Shown: one piece after another, positions 14,201-26,700 of the stretch
Numbering within the stretch: position 1 is the stretch's first letter
How the letters are laid out: every line of letters starts with the position of its first letter
From: Theocolax elegans
Taxonomy: Eukaryota; Arthropoda; Insecta; Hymenoptera; Cerocephalidae
Direction: 5' to 3'
Assembly (NCBI GenBank): GCA_026168455.1
Contig: CM047430.1
Location: forward strand, 74,453,006-74,517,005
Length of the DNA stretch: 64,000 nucleotides
Notes under the pieces: model-generated
What the model was told of the DNA's origin: nothing
The model's database searches: none
What the model saw: only the letters and a program-made list of their open reading frames with translations
Translations under genes and position numbers: made by a program

Positions 14201-17200
14201 CGTATGCACATTGATTGCAATCGTTTGCACATTGATTGCAATCGTTTGCACCTTGACTGCAATCTTTTGCACCTTGATAGCAATCGTTTGCACCTTGATA
14301 CATCGTTTGCACATTGATTGCAATCGTTTGCACATGATTGCAATTGTTTGCACCTTGATTGCAAACGTTTGCACATTGATTGCAATCGTTTGCACATTGA
14401 TTGCAATCGTTTGCACATTGACTGCAATCGTTTGCATATTGATTGCAATCATTTGCACATTGATTGCAATCGTTTGCACCTTGATTGCAATCGTGTGCAC
14501 CTTGATTGCAATCGTTTGTATCTTAAAAGCAAACGTTTGCACATTGATTGCAATCGTTTGCACATTGATTGCAATCGTTTGCACCTTGATTGCAATCATT
14601 TGCACCTTGACTGCAATCTTTTGCACCTTGATAGCAATCGTTTGCACCTTGATAGCATCGTTTGCACATTGATTGCAATCGTTTGCACATTGATTGCAAT
14701 TGTTTGCACCTTGATTGCAAACGTTTGCACATTGATTGCAATCGTTTGCACATTGATTGCAATCGTTTGCACATTGACTGCAATCGTTTGCATATTGATT
14801 GCAATCATTTGCACATTGATTGCAATCGTTTGCACCTTGATTGCAATCGTTTGCACCTTGATAGCGTCGTATTCACATTGATAGCAATCGTTTGCACTTT
14901 GATTGCAACTGTTTGCACCTAGATTGCAATCATTTGCACCTTGACTGCAATCTTTTGCACCTTGATAGCAATCGTTTGCACCTAGATAGCATTGTTTGCA
15001 CATTGATTGCAATCGTTTGCACATTGATTGCAATTGTTTGCACCTTGATTGCAAACGTTTGCACATTGATTGCAATCGTTTGCACATTGATTGCAATCGT
15101 TTGCATATTGATTGCAATCGTTTGCACCTTGATAGCGTCGTTTTCACATTGATAGCAATCGTTTGCACTTTGATTGCAACTGTTTGCACCTAGATTGCAA
15201 TCATTTGCACCTTGACTGCAATCTTTTGCACCTTGATAGCAATCGTTTGCACCTTGATAGCATCGTTTGCACATTAATTGCAATCGTTTGCACATTGATT
15301 GCAATTGTTTGCACCTTGATTGCAAACGTTTGCACATTGATTGCAATCGTTTGCACATTGATTGCAATCGTTTGCACATTGACTGCAATCGTTTTGCATA
15401 TTGATTGCAATCGTTTGCACCTTTATAGCATCGTTTTCACATTGATAGCAATCGTTTGCACATTGATTGCAATCGTTTACACCTTAATAGCAATTGTTTG
15501 CACCTTGATAGCATCGTTTGCACATTGATTGCATCCGTTTGCACCTTGATTGCAATCGTTTGCACATTAATTGCAATCGTTTACACATTAATTGCAATCG
15601 TTTGCACATTGATTGCAATCGTTTGCACATTGATTGCAATCGTTTGCACCTTGATTGCAATCGTGTGCACCTTGATTGCAATCGTTTGTATCTTAAAAGC
15701 AAACGTTTGCACATTGATTGCAATCGTTTGCACCTTGATTGCAATCGTGTGCACCTTGATTGCAATCGATTGTATCTTAAAAGCAAACGTTTGCACCTTG
15801 ATTGCAATCGTTTGCAAATTGATTGCAATCGTTTGCACCTTGACTGCAATCGTTTGCACCTTAAAAGCAATCGTTTGCACATTGATTGCAATTGTTTGCA
15901 CCTAGATTGCAATCATTTGCACCTTGACTGCATTCGTTTGCACATTGATTGCAATCGTTTGCATATTGATTGCAATCGATTGCACCTTTATAGCATCGTT
16001 TTCACATTGATAGCAATCGTTTGCACATGATTGCAATCGTTTGCACCTTGATTGCAATCGTTTGCACCTTGACTGCAATCGTTTGCACCTTAAAAGCAAT
16101 CGTTTGCACATTGATTGTAATTGTTTGCACCTAGATTGCAATCATTTGCACCTTGACTGCATTCGTTTGCACATTGATTGCAATCGTTTGCATATTGATT
16201 GCAATCGATTGCACCTTTATAGCATCGTTTTCACATTGATAGCAATCGTTTGCACATTGATTGCAATCGTTTGCACATTGATTGCAATCGTTTGCACCTT
16301 GATTGCAATCGTTTGCACCTTAAAAGCAATCGTTTGCACCTTGATTGCAACCGTTTGCATATTGATTGCATTCGTTTGCACATTGATTGCAATCGTTTGC
16401 ACCTTGATTGCATTCGTTTGCACATTGAGTGCAATCGATTGCACCTGGATTGCAATCATTTGCACCTTATCTGCAATCGTTTGCACCTTGATTGCAATCG
16501 TTTGCACCTTGATAGCAATCGTTTGCACCTTAAAAGCAATCGTTTGCACATTGATTGCAATTGTTTGCACGTTGATTGCATCCGTTTGCACATTGATTGC
16601 AATCGTTTGCACATTAATTGCAATCGTTTACACATTAATTGCAATCGTTTGCACATTGATTGCAATCGTTTGCACATTGATTGCAATCGTTTGCACCTTG
16701 ATTGCAATCGTGTGCACCTTGATTGCAATCGTTTGTATCTTAAAAGCAAACGTATGCACATTGATTGGAATCGTTTGCACCTTGACTGCAATCTTTTGCA
16801 CCTTGATAGCAATCGTTTGCACCTTGATAGCATCGTTTGCACATTGATTGCAATCGTTTGCACATTGATTGCAATTGTTTGCACCTTGATTGCAAACGTT
16901 TGCACATTGATTGCAATCGTTTGCACATTGATTGCAATCGTTTGCACATTGACTGCAATCGTTTGCATATTGATTGCAATCATTTGCACATTGATTGCAA
17001 TCGTTTGCACCTTGATTGCAATCGTGTGCACCTTGATTGCAATCGTTTGTATCTTAAAAGCAAACGTTTGCACATTGATTGCAATCGTTTGCACATTGAT
17101 TGCAATCGTTTGCACCTTGATTGCAATCATTTGCACCTTGACTGCAATCTTTTGCACCTTGATAGCAATCGTTTGCACCTTGATAGCATCGTTTGCACAT

Positions 17201-18000
17201 TGATTGCAATCGTTTGCACATTGATTGCAATTGTTTGCACCTTGATTGCAAACGTTTGCACATTGATTGCAATCGTTTGCACATTGATTGCAATCGTTTG
17301 CACATTGACTGCAATCGTTTGCATATTGATTGCAATCATTTGCACATTGATTGCAATCGTTTGCACCTTGATTGCAATCGTTTGCACCTTGATAGCGTCG
17401 TATTCACATTGATAGCAATCGTTTGCACTTTGATTGCAACTGTTTGCACCTAGATTGCAATCATTTGCACCTTGACTGCAATCTTTTGCACCTTGATAGC
17501 AATCGTTTGCACCTAGATAGCATTGTTTGCACATTGATTGCAATCGTTTGCACATTGATTGCAATTGTTTGCACCTTGATTGCAAACGATTGCACATTGA
17601 TTGCAATCGTTTGCACATTGATTGCAATCGTTTGCATATTGATTGCAATCGTTTGTACCTTTATAGCATCGTTTTCACATTGATAGTAATCGTTTGCACA
17701 TAGATTGCAATCGTTTGCACCTTAATAGCAATTGTTTGCACCTTGATAGTATCGTTTGCACATCGATTGCAATCGTTTGCACATTGATTGCAATCGTTTG
17801 CACATTGATTGCAATTGTTTGCACCTTGATTGCAAACGTTTGCACATTGATTGCAATCGTTTGCACATTGATTGCAATCGTTTGCATATTGATTGCAATC
17901 GTTTGCACCTTTATAGCATCGTTTTCACATTGATAGTAATCGTTTGCACATTGATTGCAATCGTTTGCACCTTAATAGCAATTGTTTGCACCTTGATAGC
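4999..18000. repeat. ~2.55-kb higher-order repeat of the 21-bp satellite
   Basis: A diagnostic variant monomer, CGTTTACACCTTAATAGCAAT, occurs at 4999, 7866, 10374, 12925 and 15474, in each case followed by the same series of variants (GATAGCATCG, then GATTGCATCCG, then two TTAATTGCAAT monomers). Spacings are 2867, 2508, 2551 and 2549 bp. The last three units are nearly identical over their length, so about 120 monomers are being copied as a block. A further, shorter derivative lies around 17700-18050, where two ~240-bp copies follow each other. Confidence 0.85.
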
Positions 18001-20331
18001 ATCGTTTGCACATCGATTGCAATCGTTTGCACATTGATTGCAATCGTTTGCACATTGATTGCAATTGTTTGCACCTTGATTGCAAACGTTTGCACATTGA
18101 TTGCAATCGTTTGCACATTGATTGCAATCGTTTGCACCTTGATTGCAATCGTGTGCACCTTGATTGCAATCGTTTGTATCTTAAAAGCAAACGTTTGCAC
18201 ATTGATTGCAATCGTTTGCACATTGATTGCAATCGTTTGCACCTTGATTGCAATTGTGTGCACCTTGATTGCAATCGATTGTATCTTAAAAGCAAACGTT
18301 TGCACCTTGATTGCAATCGTTTGCAAATTGATGGCAATCGTTTGCACCTTGACTGCAATCGTTTGCACCTTAAAAGCAATCGTTTGCACCTTGATTGCAA
18401 CCGTTTGCACATTAATTGCAATCGTTTGCACATTGATTGCAATCTTTAGCACCTTGATTGCAATCGTTTGCACATTGATAGCGTCGTTTTCACATTGATA
18501 GCAACCGTTTGCACATTGATTGCAATCGTTTGCACATTGACTGCAACCGTTTGCACCTTGATTGCAATCGTTTGCACCTCAAAAGCAATCGTTTACACCT
18601 TGATAGCAACCGTGTGCACCTTGAATGCAATCCTTTGCACCTTGATTGTAACCGTTTGCACCTTGATTGCAATCGTTTGCACATTAAAAGCAATCGTTTG
18701 CACATTGATTGCAATCGTCTGCACCTTGATTGCAATCGTTTGCACCTTGATAGCGTCGTTTTCACATTGATAGCAATCGTTTGCACTTTGATTGCAACTG
18801 TTTGCACCTAGATTGCAATCATTTGCACCTTGACTACAATCTTTTGCACCTTGATAGCAATCGTTTGCACCTTGATAGCGTCGTTTTCACATTGATAGCA
18901 ATCGTTTGCACCTTGATAGCGTTGTTTTCACATTGATAGCAATCGTTTGCACTTTGATTGCAACTGTTTGCACCTAGATTGCAATCATTTGCACCTTGAC
19001 TGCAATCGTTTGCACCTTGATTGCAACCGTTTGCATATTGATTGAAATCGTTTGCACATTGATTGCAATCGTTTGCACCTTGATTGCAATCGTTTGCACC
19101 TATATAGCATCGTTTTCACATTGATAGCAATCGTTTGCACATTGATTGCAATCGTTTGCACCTTTAAAGCAATTGTTTGCACCTTGATAGCATCGTTGCA
19201 CATTGATTGCGATCGTTTGCACATTGATTGCAATTGTTTGCACGTTGATAGCAATCGTTTGCACCTTGATTACAATCGTTTGCACCTTGATTGCAACCTT
19301 TTGCACCTTGATAGCATCGTTTTCACATTGATAACAATCGCTTTCACATTGATTGCAATCGTTTCCACATTGATTGCAATTGTTTGCACGTTGATAGCAA
19401 TCGTTTGCCCTTGATTGCAATCGTTTGCACCTTGATAGCAATCGTTTGCACATTGATTGCAACCGTTTGCACCTTGATTGCAATTGTTTGCACGTTGAAT
19501 GCAATTGTTTGCACGTTGATAGCAATCATTGCACCTTGATTGCAATTCTTTGCACCTTTATTGCAATCGTTTGCACCTTTATAGCAATCGTTTGCACCTT
19601 AAAAGCAATCGTTTGCACCTTGATAGCATCGTTTGCACATTTATAGCAATCGTTTGCACATTGACTGCAATCGTTTGCACATTGATAACAATCGCTTGCA
19701 CATTGATTGCAATCGTTTCCAAATTGATTGCAATTATTTGTACTTTTTTTGCAATCGTTTGCACCTTGATTGCAATCGTTTGCACCTTGATAACAATCGT
19801 TTGCACATTGATTGCAACCGTTTGCACCTTGATTGCAATTGTTTGCCCGTTGATTGCAATTGTTTGCACGTTGATAGCAATCATTGCACCTTGATTGCAA
19901 TTCTTTGCACCTTTATTGCAAACGTTTGCACCTTGATAGCAATCGTTTGCACCTTAAAAGCAATCGTTTGCACCTTGATAGCATCGTTTGCACATTGATT
20001 GCTATCGTTTGCACATTGTTTGCAATCGTTTGCACCTTAAAAGCAATCGTTTGCACCTTGATAGCATCGTTTGCACATTGATAGCAATCGTTTGCACATT
20101 GATTGCAATCGTTTGCACATTGATTGCAATTATTTGCAACTTGATTGCAATCGTTTGCACCTTGATTGCAATCGTTTGCACCTTGATAGCAATCGTTTGC
20201 ACATTGATTGCAACCGTTTGCACCTTGATTGCAATCGTTTGCACCTTAAAAGCAATCGTTTACACCTTGATAGCAACCGTGTGCACATTGATTGCAATCG
20301 TTTGCACCTTGATTGCAATCGTTTGATATTT

Positions 20332-21014
20332 TATGTTATTGCGATTGCTGAACCAACCGTGTCGCTTAAAACAATTATTATTTGATACTACAATTTATTT
20401 ATAATAATTATTCGTTGCATTGCATTTTATTTGCAATATTCGCGTTTTGAAATGCACTTTATTAACAATAATTCATGTTTAAAACGACTACAATTTTTAA
20501 TTAAATCTGCATTTATTTATAATAATTCTTATTTCGATTATTAATTATTAATGTTTATAATAAAAAACCTTGTGTATATTTTTTTCTATATTGTGTTAAT
20601 GTGTTCGCCGTACACTTGTTTATTTAATCAAAATTAATCTTTATTCGACTTAAATAATTTTATACAATTGTTAATAAAATAGTGTAATTTTATGTGTTTT
20701 TGCCCATTTAAAAGCTGTAAGAATTTAGTTACACGTGGTCATTTAAAGTAAAGCAGCATATTATGTTTAATTAAATAACGCATGATTAATACGAAATAAA
20801 ACATATATTATTTTATTTATCCCACATTATATCCTACATCTCTACTCTCAAAATAACTTCGCTTGCTACTCCCGGAGACGTAAGGCTAGTCCTAGTCAAA
20901 CAAGAGCGAAAGGAACGCGAATGGTTTATTAACCATTTGCCTTCCTGTAATATTTTTTATAGTGATTGGTGCAAGTCTGGACGTGACAGATTGTATTAAT
21001 TATTATAATAAATT
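20332..21014 (+). other. Leader / probable 5' LTR region of the Ty3/gypsy element
   Basis: AT-rich sequence between the satellite and the primer binding site. Position, and the abrupt end immediately before a tRNA-matching site, suggest it includes a 5' LTR. I could not define the left LTR boundary because no matching 3' LTR is present after the pol gene, so the usual comparison of two LTRs is impossible. The satellite stops in the middle of a monomer near 20331, consistent with insertion into the array edge, but no target-site duplication can be shown. Confidence 0.45.
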
Positions 21015-21032
21015 TGGTGCATCGGCCGGGAA
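21015..21032 (+). promoter_or_regulatory. Primer binding site matching tRNA-Gly 3' end
   Basis: TGGTGCATCGGCCGGGAA is the exact reverse complement of the last 18 nt of the insect tRNA-Gly(GCC) acceptor/T-arm, including CCA (tRNA identity recalled from general knowledge, not searched). It lies 40 bp upstream of gag, where minus-strand priming of an LTR retrotransposon is expected. Confidence 0.8.
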
Positions 21033-21072
21033 ACTCACATTTTTGAGAAAAAAAAGAGATTAAAGGAATAAT

Positions 21073-23261
21073 GTGCTTAGAAATAAAACGTCAGCTTCGC
21101 CTAAAAATACTGATTGTTCTGTAAATAAACAAAGAAACACGAGTTTAGACTTTTCTATGAATGATACGTTATTAAATTTATACAAAGAAAATGTTCAGAC
21201 TCTCGATACTCTTGGTTTAACTAAAACTCCTATGGAAACAGTGCAAAATTTGATAAAGGAAATAAATTATTTAAAGGATAGACTAGAAAAAAATGCAGCA
21301 AATATTTCATTATCTATAAAAATACCTCGCGATTTTGAATATAGAGACCCTTTTTTCCAACTGATCTTTCTATTTCCGAAGTTAGTGAAGACGAACAGGA
21401 AGACACAATGATTACTCCCACGTGCGTAAAACATTTTAGTTTAAAACCCGCAGTTTTGAATTATGATGAACAAAAAGAACTTATCGCGAATAATCCTGTA
21501 AATTTTAGTACGCTAGCCCCAATTTATCGTCCATATGAACCATTGATTTTAACACCGGATAACGTTATAAGCTCGGTAAGAAAACGGCTCGCGACTGAAG
21601 TAAAAAAAGAGTTGTTAGATTCTTATCTCGAGGAACCTAAAATCATAGAAAGTTTACAAGAAAGTGTAAAAAAAGGGACAACTTTTCAAGGTATCATAAA
21701 TAAGATTAAAGGCGCGTTAAATATATTTTCCGCACCGATCGAAAAAGAGACTGAGGAAGCAAAGGCACTAGTGACGGACACGGCGTAAGTACTCGACGAA
21801 AAACTAATTCAAGGCGCGACAGATTTTATAATTCCCTTCGATAATCAATTAATTAAAAGATCACCCGAACAAGCAAACTCTTCTAAGACTAAAGACGAAT
21901 TATTTAATAAAATTAATTTAGACGAATTAAGAACAAGCACCGGAACAAAACCAAAAAAACTAGATAGGAGTGAAGTTAAAAAACAAATTAATAATAAAAC
22001 AATGACGTCTCAAATTCGAGGTTTATCGCTAAAGGACGCTCTAGATTTAATACCGCGGTTTAACGGTCATAATATAAATTTATCGCAATTTTTGGTCGGA
22101 TGCAACGAAGCAAAAGAAATTTTACCGTCGGAGTACGAAAAAGAATTAACAAAACTTATTCGAATGCGTTTATATGGGGAAACTTTAACTTGTGCGCGCG
22201 GAGAAAATTTTAATTCTATCAAAGCGATATCCGATTTTTTCGAAAACACCTTCGGATCGATAAAAACATATTACGAGTGGACGGGAGAACTTGCTAAATT
22301 AAAACAGAAAAATAATGAGACAGTCGTTCCTTATTTTAATCGGTTACAAGATATAAAAAATGAAATAGTCAAAGCGGCCGACAGAGAGGGACAAGTCGCG
22401 ATAGCAGATCATTTCATGCTTGAGCTAAGGCGATATTGTTTAAAATTCTTTTTAAAAGGGCTTCGTTGGGAATTTCGCGCGCGTTTAGGGACTCCAAGTT
22501 CTATAAAACAAGCTTGTGAACAAGCGCTCGAGGTGGAGCGCGAGTTCGCTTGTAGCATCTTGGACGAGGAGACGCCGAGCCGAGAAGAGGCTCGTTTTCG
22601 TTCAACTCGAGAGACGCGTAAAGTAAACTATATTTCTAATAACTCGCCGATTGTATGTCAATATTGTTCTAAGACTGGTCATTGAGCCATAAATTGTTTC
22701 AAATTAGCACGAAGTTTTGCGGAAATATTTTCCGATAATAACAACCGACGCAATCCCATAAACAGTTCATATAGCCCACAAAATTGCTCGAATAACAATC
22801 GTAATTATAATAGACCGAATTCACATTTTGGTGGTTGGAACGAGTATCAAAATCAGACGGAATTTTTACCAAATAGGGACAGAGATAAAAATGATTCCTT
22901 TGTTCGTTATAATAATAATAAATATTCATTGCAACAATTTAACAAAGAAGATCGGGGAAATAATTCCGGGATTCGCGGTTTGCGCGAGCCGGTTTATCCA
23001 ACTTCCCAAGAATCACGATATATTAATAACGAATCGAATAATAATATAAGATCACCAGTTACTTGTTTCCATTGCGGAAAACCCGGTCACATAAAGCGCG
23101 ATTGTTTTAAGTTACAAAGAGAAATAAGAGAAGGAAATCAAAACCAGGGAAACACCGATACTCTCTCTCCGAGGAGGGTCAAAAGAGAGGCTACGAATCA
23201 AATTCCCTCTACTTCGAGCGCGGAAACCCGCTCAAACGTCCCCTCCGCACCGCGAAAATAA
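21073..23261 (+). pseudogene. gag: Broken gag of a Ty3/gypsy retrotransposon
   Basis: Gag would form the particle and bind element RNA. Reading starts in one frame (GTG at 21073; first in-frame ATG at 21157) and shifts at a T-run near 21352-21358 into a second frame, which then runs to the TAA at 23259-23261 apart from two internal stops, TAA at 21786 and TGA at 22683. A capsid-like segment lies at about 22250-22560 (WTGELAKLKQ, PYFNRLQDIK, FLKGLRWEF). Two CX2CX4HX4C zinc knuckles follow: 22656-22697, in which the residue after His is now the TGA stop (Trp to stop fits), and 23064-23105, CFHCGKPGHIKRDC, intact. The region between the knuckles is rich in Asn and Arg. Total about 730 codons. 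One frameshift and two stops mean no full Gag can be made from this copy. Confidence 0.85.
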
Positions 23262-23281
23262 ATTTAAACCAACAAAGTTGA

Positions 23282-24711
23282 GCCCCGGTTGTAATCTTCG
23301 ATACCCGTCAGTTAAGACGTCTGTTAAAATTCTTGCAAGATACAGGAGCATCGGTAAGTCTAATTAAAGAGTCAGAGGTAGACTCTCGCGTAAAAATTGA
23401 CGAAAATGATATTATATTGATAAAAGGCATAACTGACCATTCATTAACCACTTCTGGTAAAATCAGAATAGATTTCGAAGGCTCTCCCGTGGAACTCAAT
23501 TTATTACATGATTCGTTCCCTATATAACAAGACGGAATCTTAGGCACCGATTTTTTCCGTAGAAACGATGCAAAAATCAATTATTTGGAACAATATTTAG
23601 AATTTAACGGATTAATCCTCCCCTTTGAAAATGCAAATAATATGCAAACGGATGAATCGATTTATATAATGGAGGAAATAGAAAATAATGATCGAAAATC
23701 AATACGATATATGACAAAACCAGGGGAAAACAATGATTATACGAACATGAAAAATTCAAGATTTTATAATTATACCGATAGTGACTCAGAAGCGTCAAGT
23801 GATTTTCAATAGCATGAAAATGATGAAACGTTTATAAAATTTGACACAAACGATTCGTATGAAATCTACGAGCAAGAACAAAGAAATGAAAGAAATCAAA
23901 ATGGCAATGACAAAAACCTATACAATCACAGTGGAAAAGAACAAGAGTTATATAACGATTATAAAAATGACGAAATACAAGTACATCAGATCGACGAGGA
24001 GTCGGATCTAAAGAATAATACATGTAGAGCAAGTGAAAATTGTTATGGATTAATGAAGGAAGAAAGATTACAAATAAATAATGAAAAAGCGCAGCCACGG
24101 GTATGTGATGTGACTGAGTCACGTATTAAAGAAAAATTTGATGAAATTACTGAAAATTATGGTATTATTGAAGCATCATTGTTCGATAGGATGGCTGAGA
24201 GTCCATCCTGTACTAATTATGAAAACGAAGATGACCTGAAGTATGATATTGAAAATGAAATAATAAATGAAGAAAATTTATTGGATAAGACAGTTAATAA
24301 TTGTCGAGTACAATTGGTTTATGAAATCGAGGAGGGTGATAAATGCGGACCTCGTGAAAATAAGGAAAATTTTGTTGACAAAAAGATGAATTGTTGAGTA
24401 CAAATGGATTATAAAATCGAGGAGGGCGATGAATGCGGACCTCGTGAAAATAAGGAAGATTTTTTGATAAAAAGTTGAATTGTCAAGTACGAATGGATTA
24501 CGAAATCGAGGAGGGCGATAAATGCGGACCTCGTGATAAAAATGTTAGTTATGTTTGTAAATTGAATAACGAAGAATTGGTTATGTCGGAGGAAAAGTTA
24601 GATACTATGCCGAGAACCGAAATATTATGGATAAACAAACAAGGAACTGAAGAAACTGAAAATGAGATAAATAATGAGAATTTAATTAACATACAGGAAG
24701 AAAATGAATAA
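23282..24711 (+). pseudogene. pol: Broken aspartic protease and acidic linker of pol
   Basis: This follows gag in a different frame, as is usual for gag-pol. The aspartic protease active site DTGAS is at 23339-23353 and a GTDFF motif of the second conserved block lies near 23545. In-frame stops are at 23525 (TAA), 23810 (TAG) and 24395 (TGA), and a 1-bp deletion near 24455-24470 moves the rest to another frame, ending with TAA at 24709-24711. After the protease comes about 350 codons of acidic, Asn/Glu-rich low-complexity sequence without a recognised domain, including three copies of a 30-codon repeat. The ORF end overlaps the next ORF start by 8 nt. Confidence 0.8.
24300..24568 (+). repeat. 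Three tandem 90-bp (30-codon) repeats in the pol linker
   Basis: Copies start at about 24300, 24390 and 24480; each encodes a segment centred on EIEEGDKCGPR. The first spacing is 90 bp, the second 89 bp. The missing base creates the frameshift. The first codon after the conserved Cys reads CGA in copy 1 and TGA in copy 2, a direct internal record of a C-to-T change at a CpG that made a stop. Confidence 0.85.
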
Positions 24712-25567
24712 CAGTTATTTGGTTTATTCAAATAAACCTTATATTAATCATTTTTACAGTTATGAAAGTGAAGAGGTCGACATACACGACATTTTTGACG
24801 ATCGATCTGAAGCGAGGATACGTAACATAACGGAGGATACAAGTGCACTTAATCGTAATGATCGGTTAAAAGAAGGCTTGCATTTTGATAAAATGGACGA
24901 GGAACAAAGACAATCTATAGAAAATTTAATTGATAAATATTCGGATTGTTTCTGTCTAAAAGGAGAAAAATTAGGCGTGACAAATGCTATAGAACATAAG
25001 ATACCGACTGTCGACGACATACCAATCACAGCTAAGCCATATAGATTTCCTCATGCTCTCAAAAGCGAACTTGATAAACAATTAAAAGAAATGATTGAAG
25101 GAGACATAATTGAACCATCAAGTTCCAATTATACATCACCTGTTTTTCTAGTAGCAAAGAAGCCTGATAGTCAGGGCAATAAACGATACCGACTAGTTGT
25201 CGATTTCCGACAATTAAACGTTAAAACCGTAAAAGATCGATACCCATTACCTAATATATTAGATATTATCGATCAAATCGGACCAGAAAATCGTGTATTC
25301 ACCGTCTTGGATTTATGTCAAGAATTTTTACATGTTCCGTTAGCTCAAGAAAACCGACATAAAACAGCTTTCGCATCTTCATTCGGTTTATTTCAATTTA
25401 AAACAATGCCTATGGGATTATGCAATTCTCCAGCCACTTTTCAAAGAATGATTGATCGTGTTTTCGAAGGCATGCATGGCAAAGAAATATTTTTATTCCT
25501 TGACAACGCAGTTATATACGCTAAAAATATTCAGGAACATTCTTGCAAAGAGTACGCGCCGCAAATC
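24704..25567 (+). pseudogene. pol: Reverse transcriptase fingers/palm, catalytic Asp lost
   Basis: Ty3/gypsy reverse transcriptase, N-terminal and palm part. Visible blocks in order: SPVFLVAKKPD, YRLVVDFRQLN, RYPLPNI, FTVLDL, then FKTMPMGLCNSPATFQRMID and the active-site loop at about 25490-25515. The loop reads FLDN instead of the (Y/F)xDD of active enzymes; the second Asp is AAC (Asn), which fits a single G-to-A change. The motif after FTVLDL also departs from the usual. Just beyond, around 25535-25545, an internal deletion and frameshift fuse the chain to a wrong frame and a stop; the true continuation is the ORF beginning near 25543. Confidence 0.88.
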
Positions 25568-26700
25568 TGAAATTACAGCCAGACAAATGTGAATTTTTGA
25601 AGAGAGAAGTAGTCTATCTGGGATACGTACTATCACCAGAAGGTGTTTTGCCGGATCCAAAAAAATTAGAAGCAGTAAAAAAATTTACAATTCCAAAAAC
25701 AGTGAAAAACATACGTCAATTTTTAGGATTAGCAGGTTATTATAGACGATTTACTGCGAATTTTTCGGGTATTGCTAGACCATTAAATAATTTATTAAAG
25801 AAAGACGCACCTTTCCTATGGTCCAGCGAGGTTCAAAAGGCATTCGATGATTTAAGAGAAAAATTGTGTAAACAACCAATACTACAAATCGCAGATTTTA
25901 ATAAACCATTTATAGTGACTTGTGACGCTAGCGGTACAGCAATTAAAGCAATATTATCACAAGAAGAGGTTGGAACCGACCTACCGGTTGCTTATGTTTC
26001 GCGGGTATTAAACAAAGCCGAGCAAAAATATGATACTTATTCAAGGGAAGCATTAGCCACACTGTATGCCGTTACTCAGTTTGATTGCTATCTGAGAGGT
26101 CGTCGTCTCCTCATTATAACAGATCATAAACCACTTGTTTGGTTTAAAAACTCAGTAGATCCGACATCCAGAGTTAGTAGGTGGAGAATAAAACTGAATG
26201 CATTCGACTTTGACATCGTATACAAAGCCGGTAAAAGTAACATTAATGCTGACGCGTTATCAAGAAATCCAATAGAAGAACCCGTTTATGTTATTAAAAA
26301 TCATTCTATGGAAACACGCAGTCGCGCAGGAAAAATTACACGGCCAAACTACAATGAAAAGAGAGCAAAACGACCCAACAAGTCAAAAATATCAAAAGAA
26401 CCAGTCAAAAACCTTCCTATAATACAAGAAGTCCTCGAGGAAATTGAAACGATAGTCAATTCAGACAAAAGATTACAACCCATGGAGATAGATAATTTTA
26501 ACAACAAATTTGACGAGTCTTGGGAAAAAAAGGATATTTACGAAGAACCGAATGATGAAAAGAAATTCATTGAAGTTGAAGAACAACTCTTTATGAGAAA
26601 AGATATTTACGTTTATTTCATAACTACGACCGGAATGCCTTTAGACGAAGGATCCAGAAATTTAGTTTCAAAATTATTATTACCTCATTTTTCCAATTAA
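25543..26700 (+). pseudogene. pol: RT thumb and RNase H of the gypsy pol
   Basis: This continues RT in a new frame: LKLQPDKCEFL, YLGYVLSPEGV and FLGLAGYYRRF are the conserved RT end of Ty3/gypsy elements. RNase H follows with all four acidic active-site residues: Asp at 25924 (TCDASG), Glu at 26047 (SREALA), Asp at 26122 (TDHKPL) and Asp at 26251 (NADALSR). After RNase H comes a basic/acidic linker of about 130 codons, broken by TAA at 26698-26700; the same frame continues into integrase. Confidence 0.87.

Larger units (their letters stand above)
1..20331. repeat. 21-bp tandem satellite array (left-open)
   Basis: The whole stretch is built from one monomer, CGTTTGCAC(A/C)TTGATTGCAAT, 21 bp, in roughly a thousand copies, starting before the window and ending in the last full monomer near 20331. 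Common variants are CTTAAAAGCAAT, TTGACTGCAAT, TTGATAGCAAT, CGTTTTCAC and a 20-bp form ending GATAGCAT. Because 21 is a multiple of 3, and the canonical monomer has a stop in only one of its six frames (TTTGCACATTGA on the plus strand), five frames stay open and give long heptad-repeat ORFs on both strands. The 20-bp variants switch frames. These ORFs have no start context, splice signal or domain and I do not regard them as genes. The role (pericentromeric or other heterochromatin) cannot be read from the sequence. Confidence 0.97.

Noticed and set aside
1..20331. Dozens of long ORFs (up to about 400 codons) on both strands
   Set aside because: They are forced by a 21-bp monomer with five open frames; many begin at TTG or at chance ATG, change frame at 20-bp variants and code only heptad repeats without any domain.
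1..20331. CRISPR-like array
   Set aside because: No unique spacers; every unit is the repeat itself, and the window is eukaryotic.
22828..23049. ORF overlapping gag in another frame
   Set aside because: Shadow frame of the Asn/Arg-rich gag region that contains the intact second zinc knuckle.
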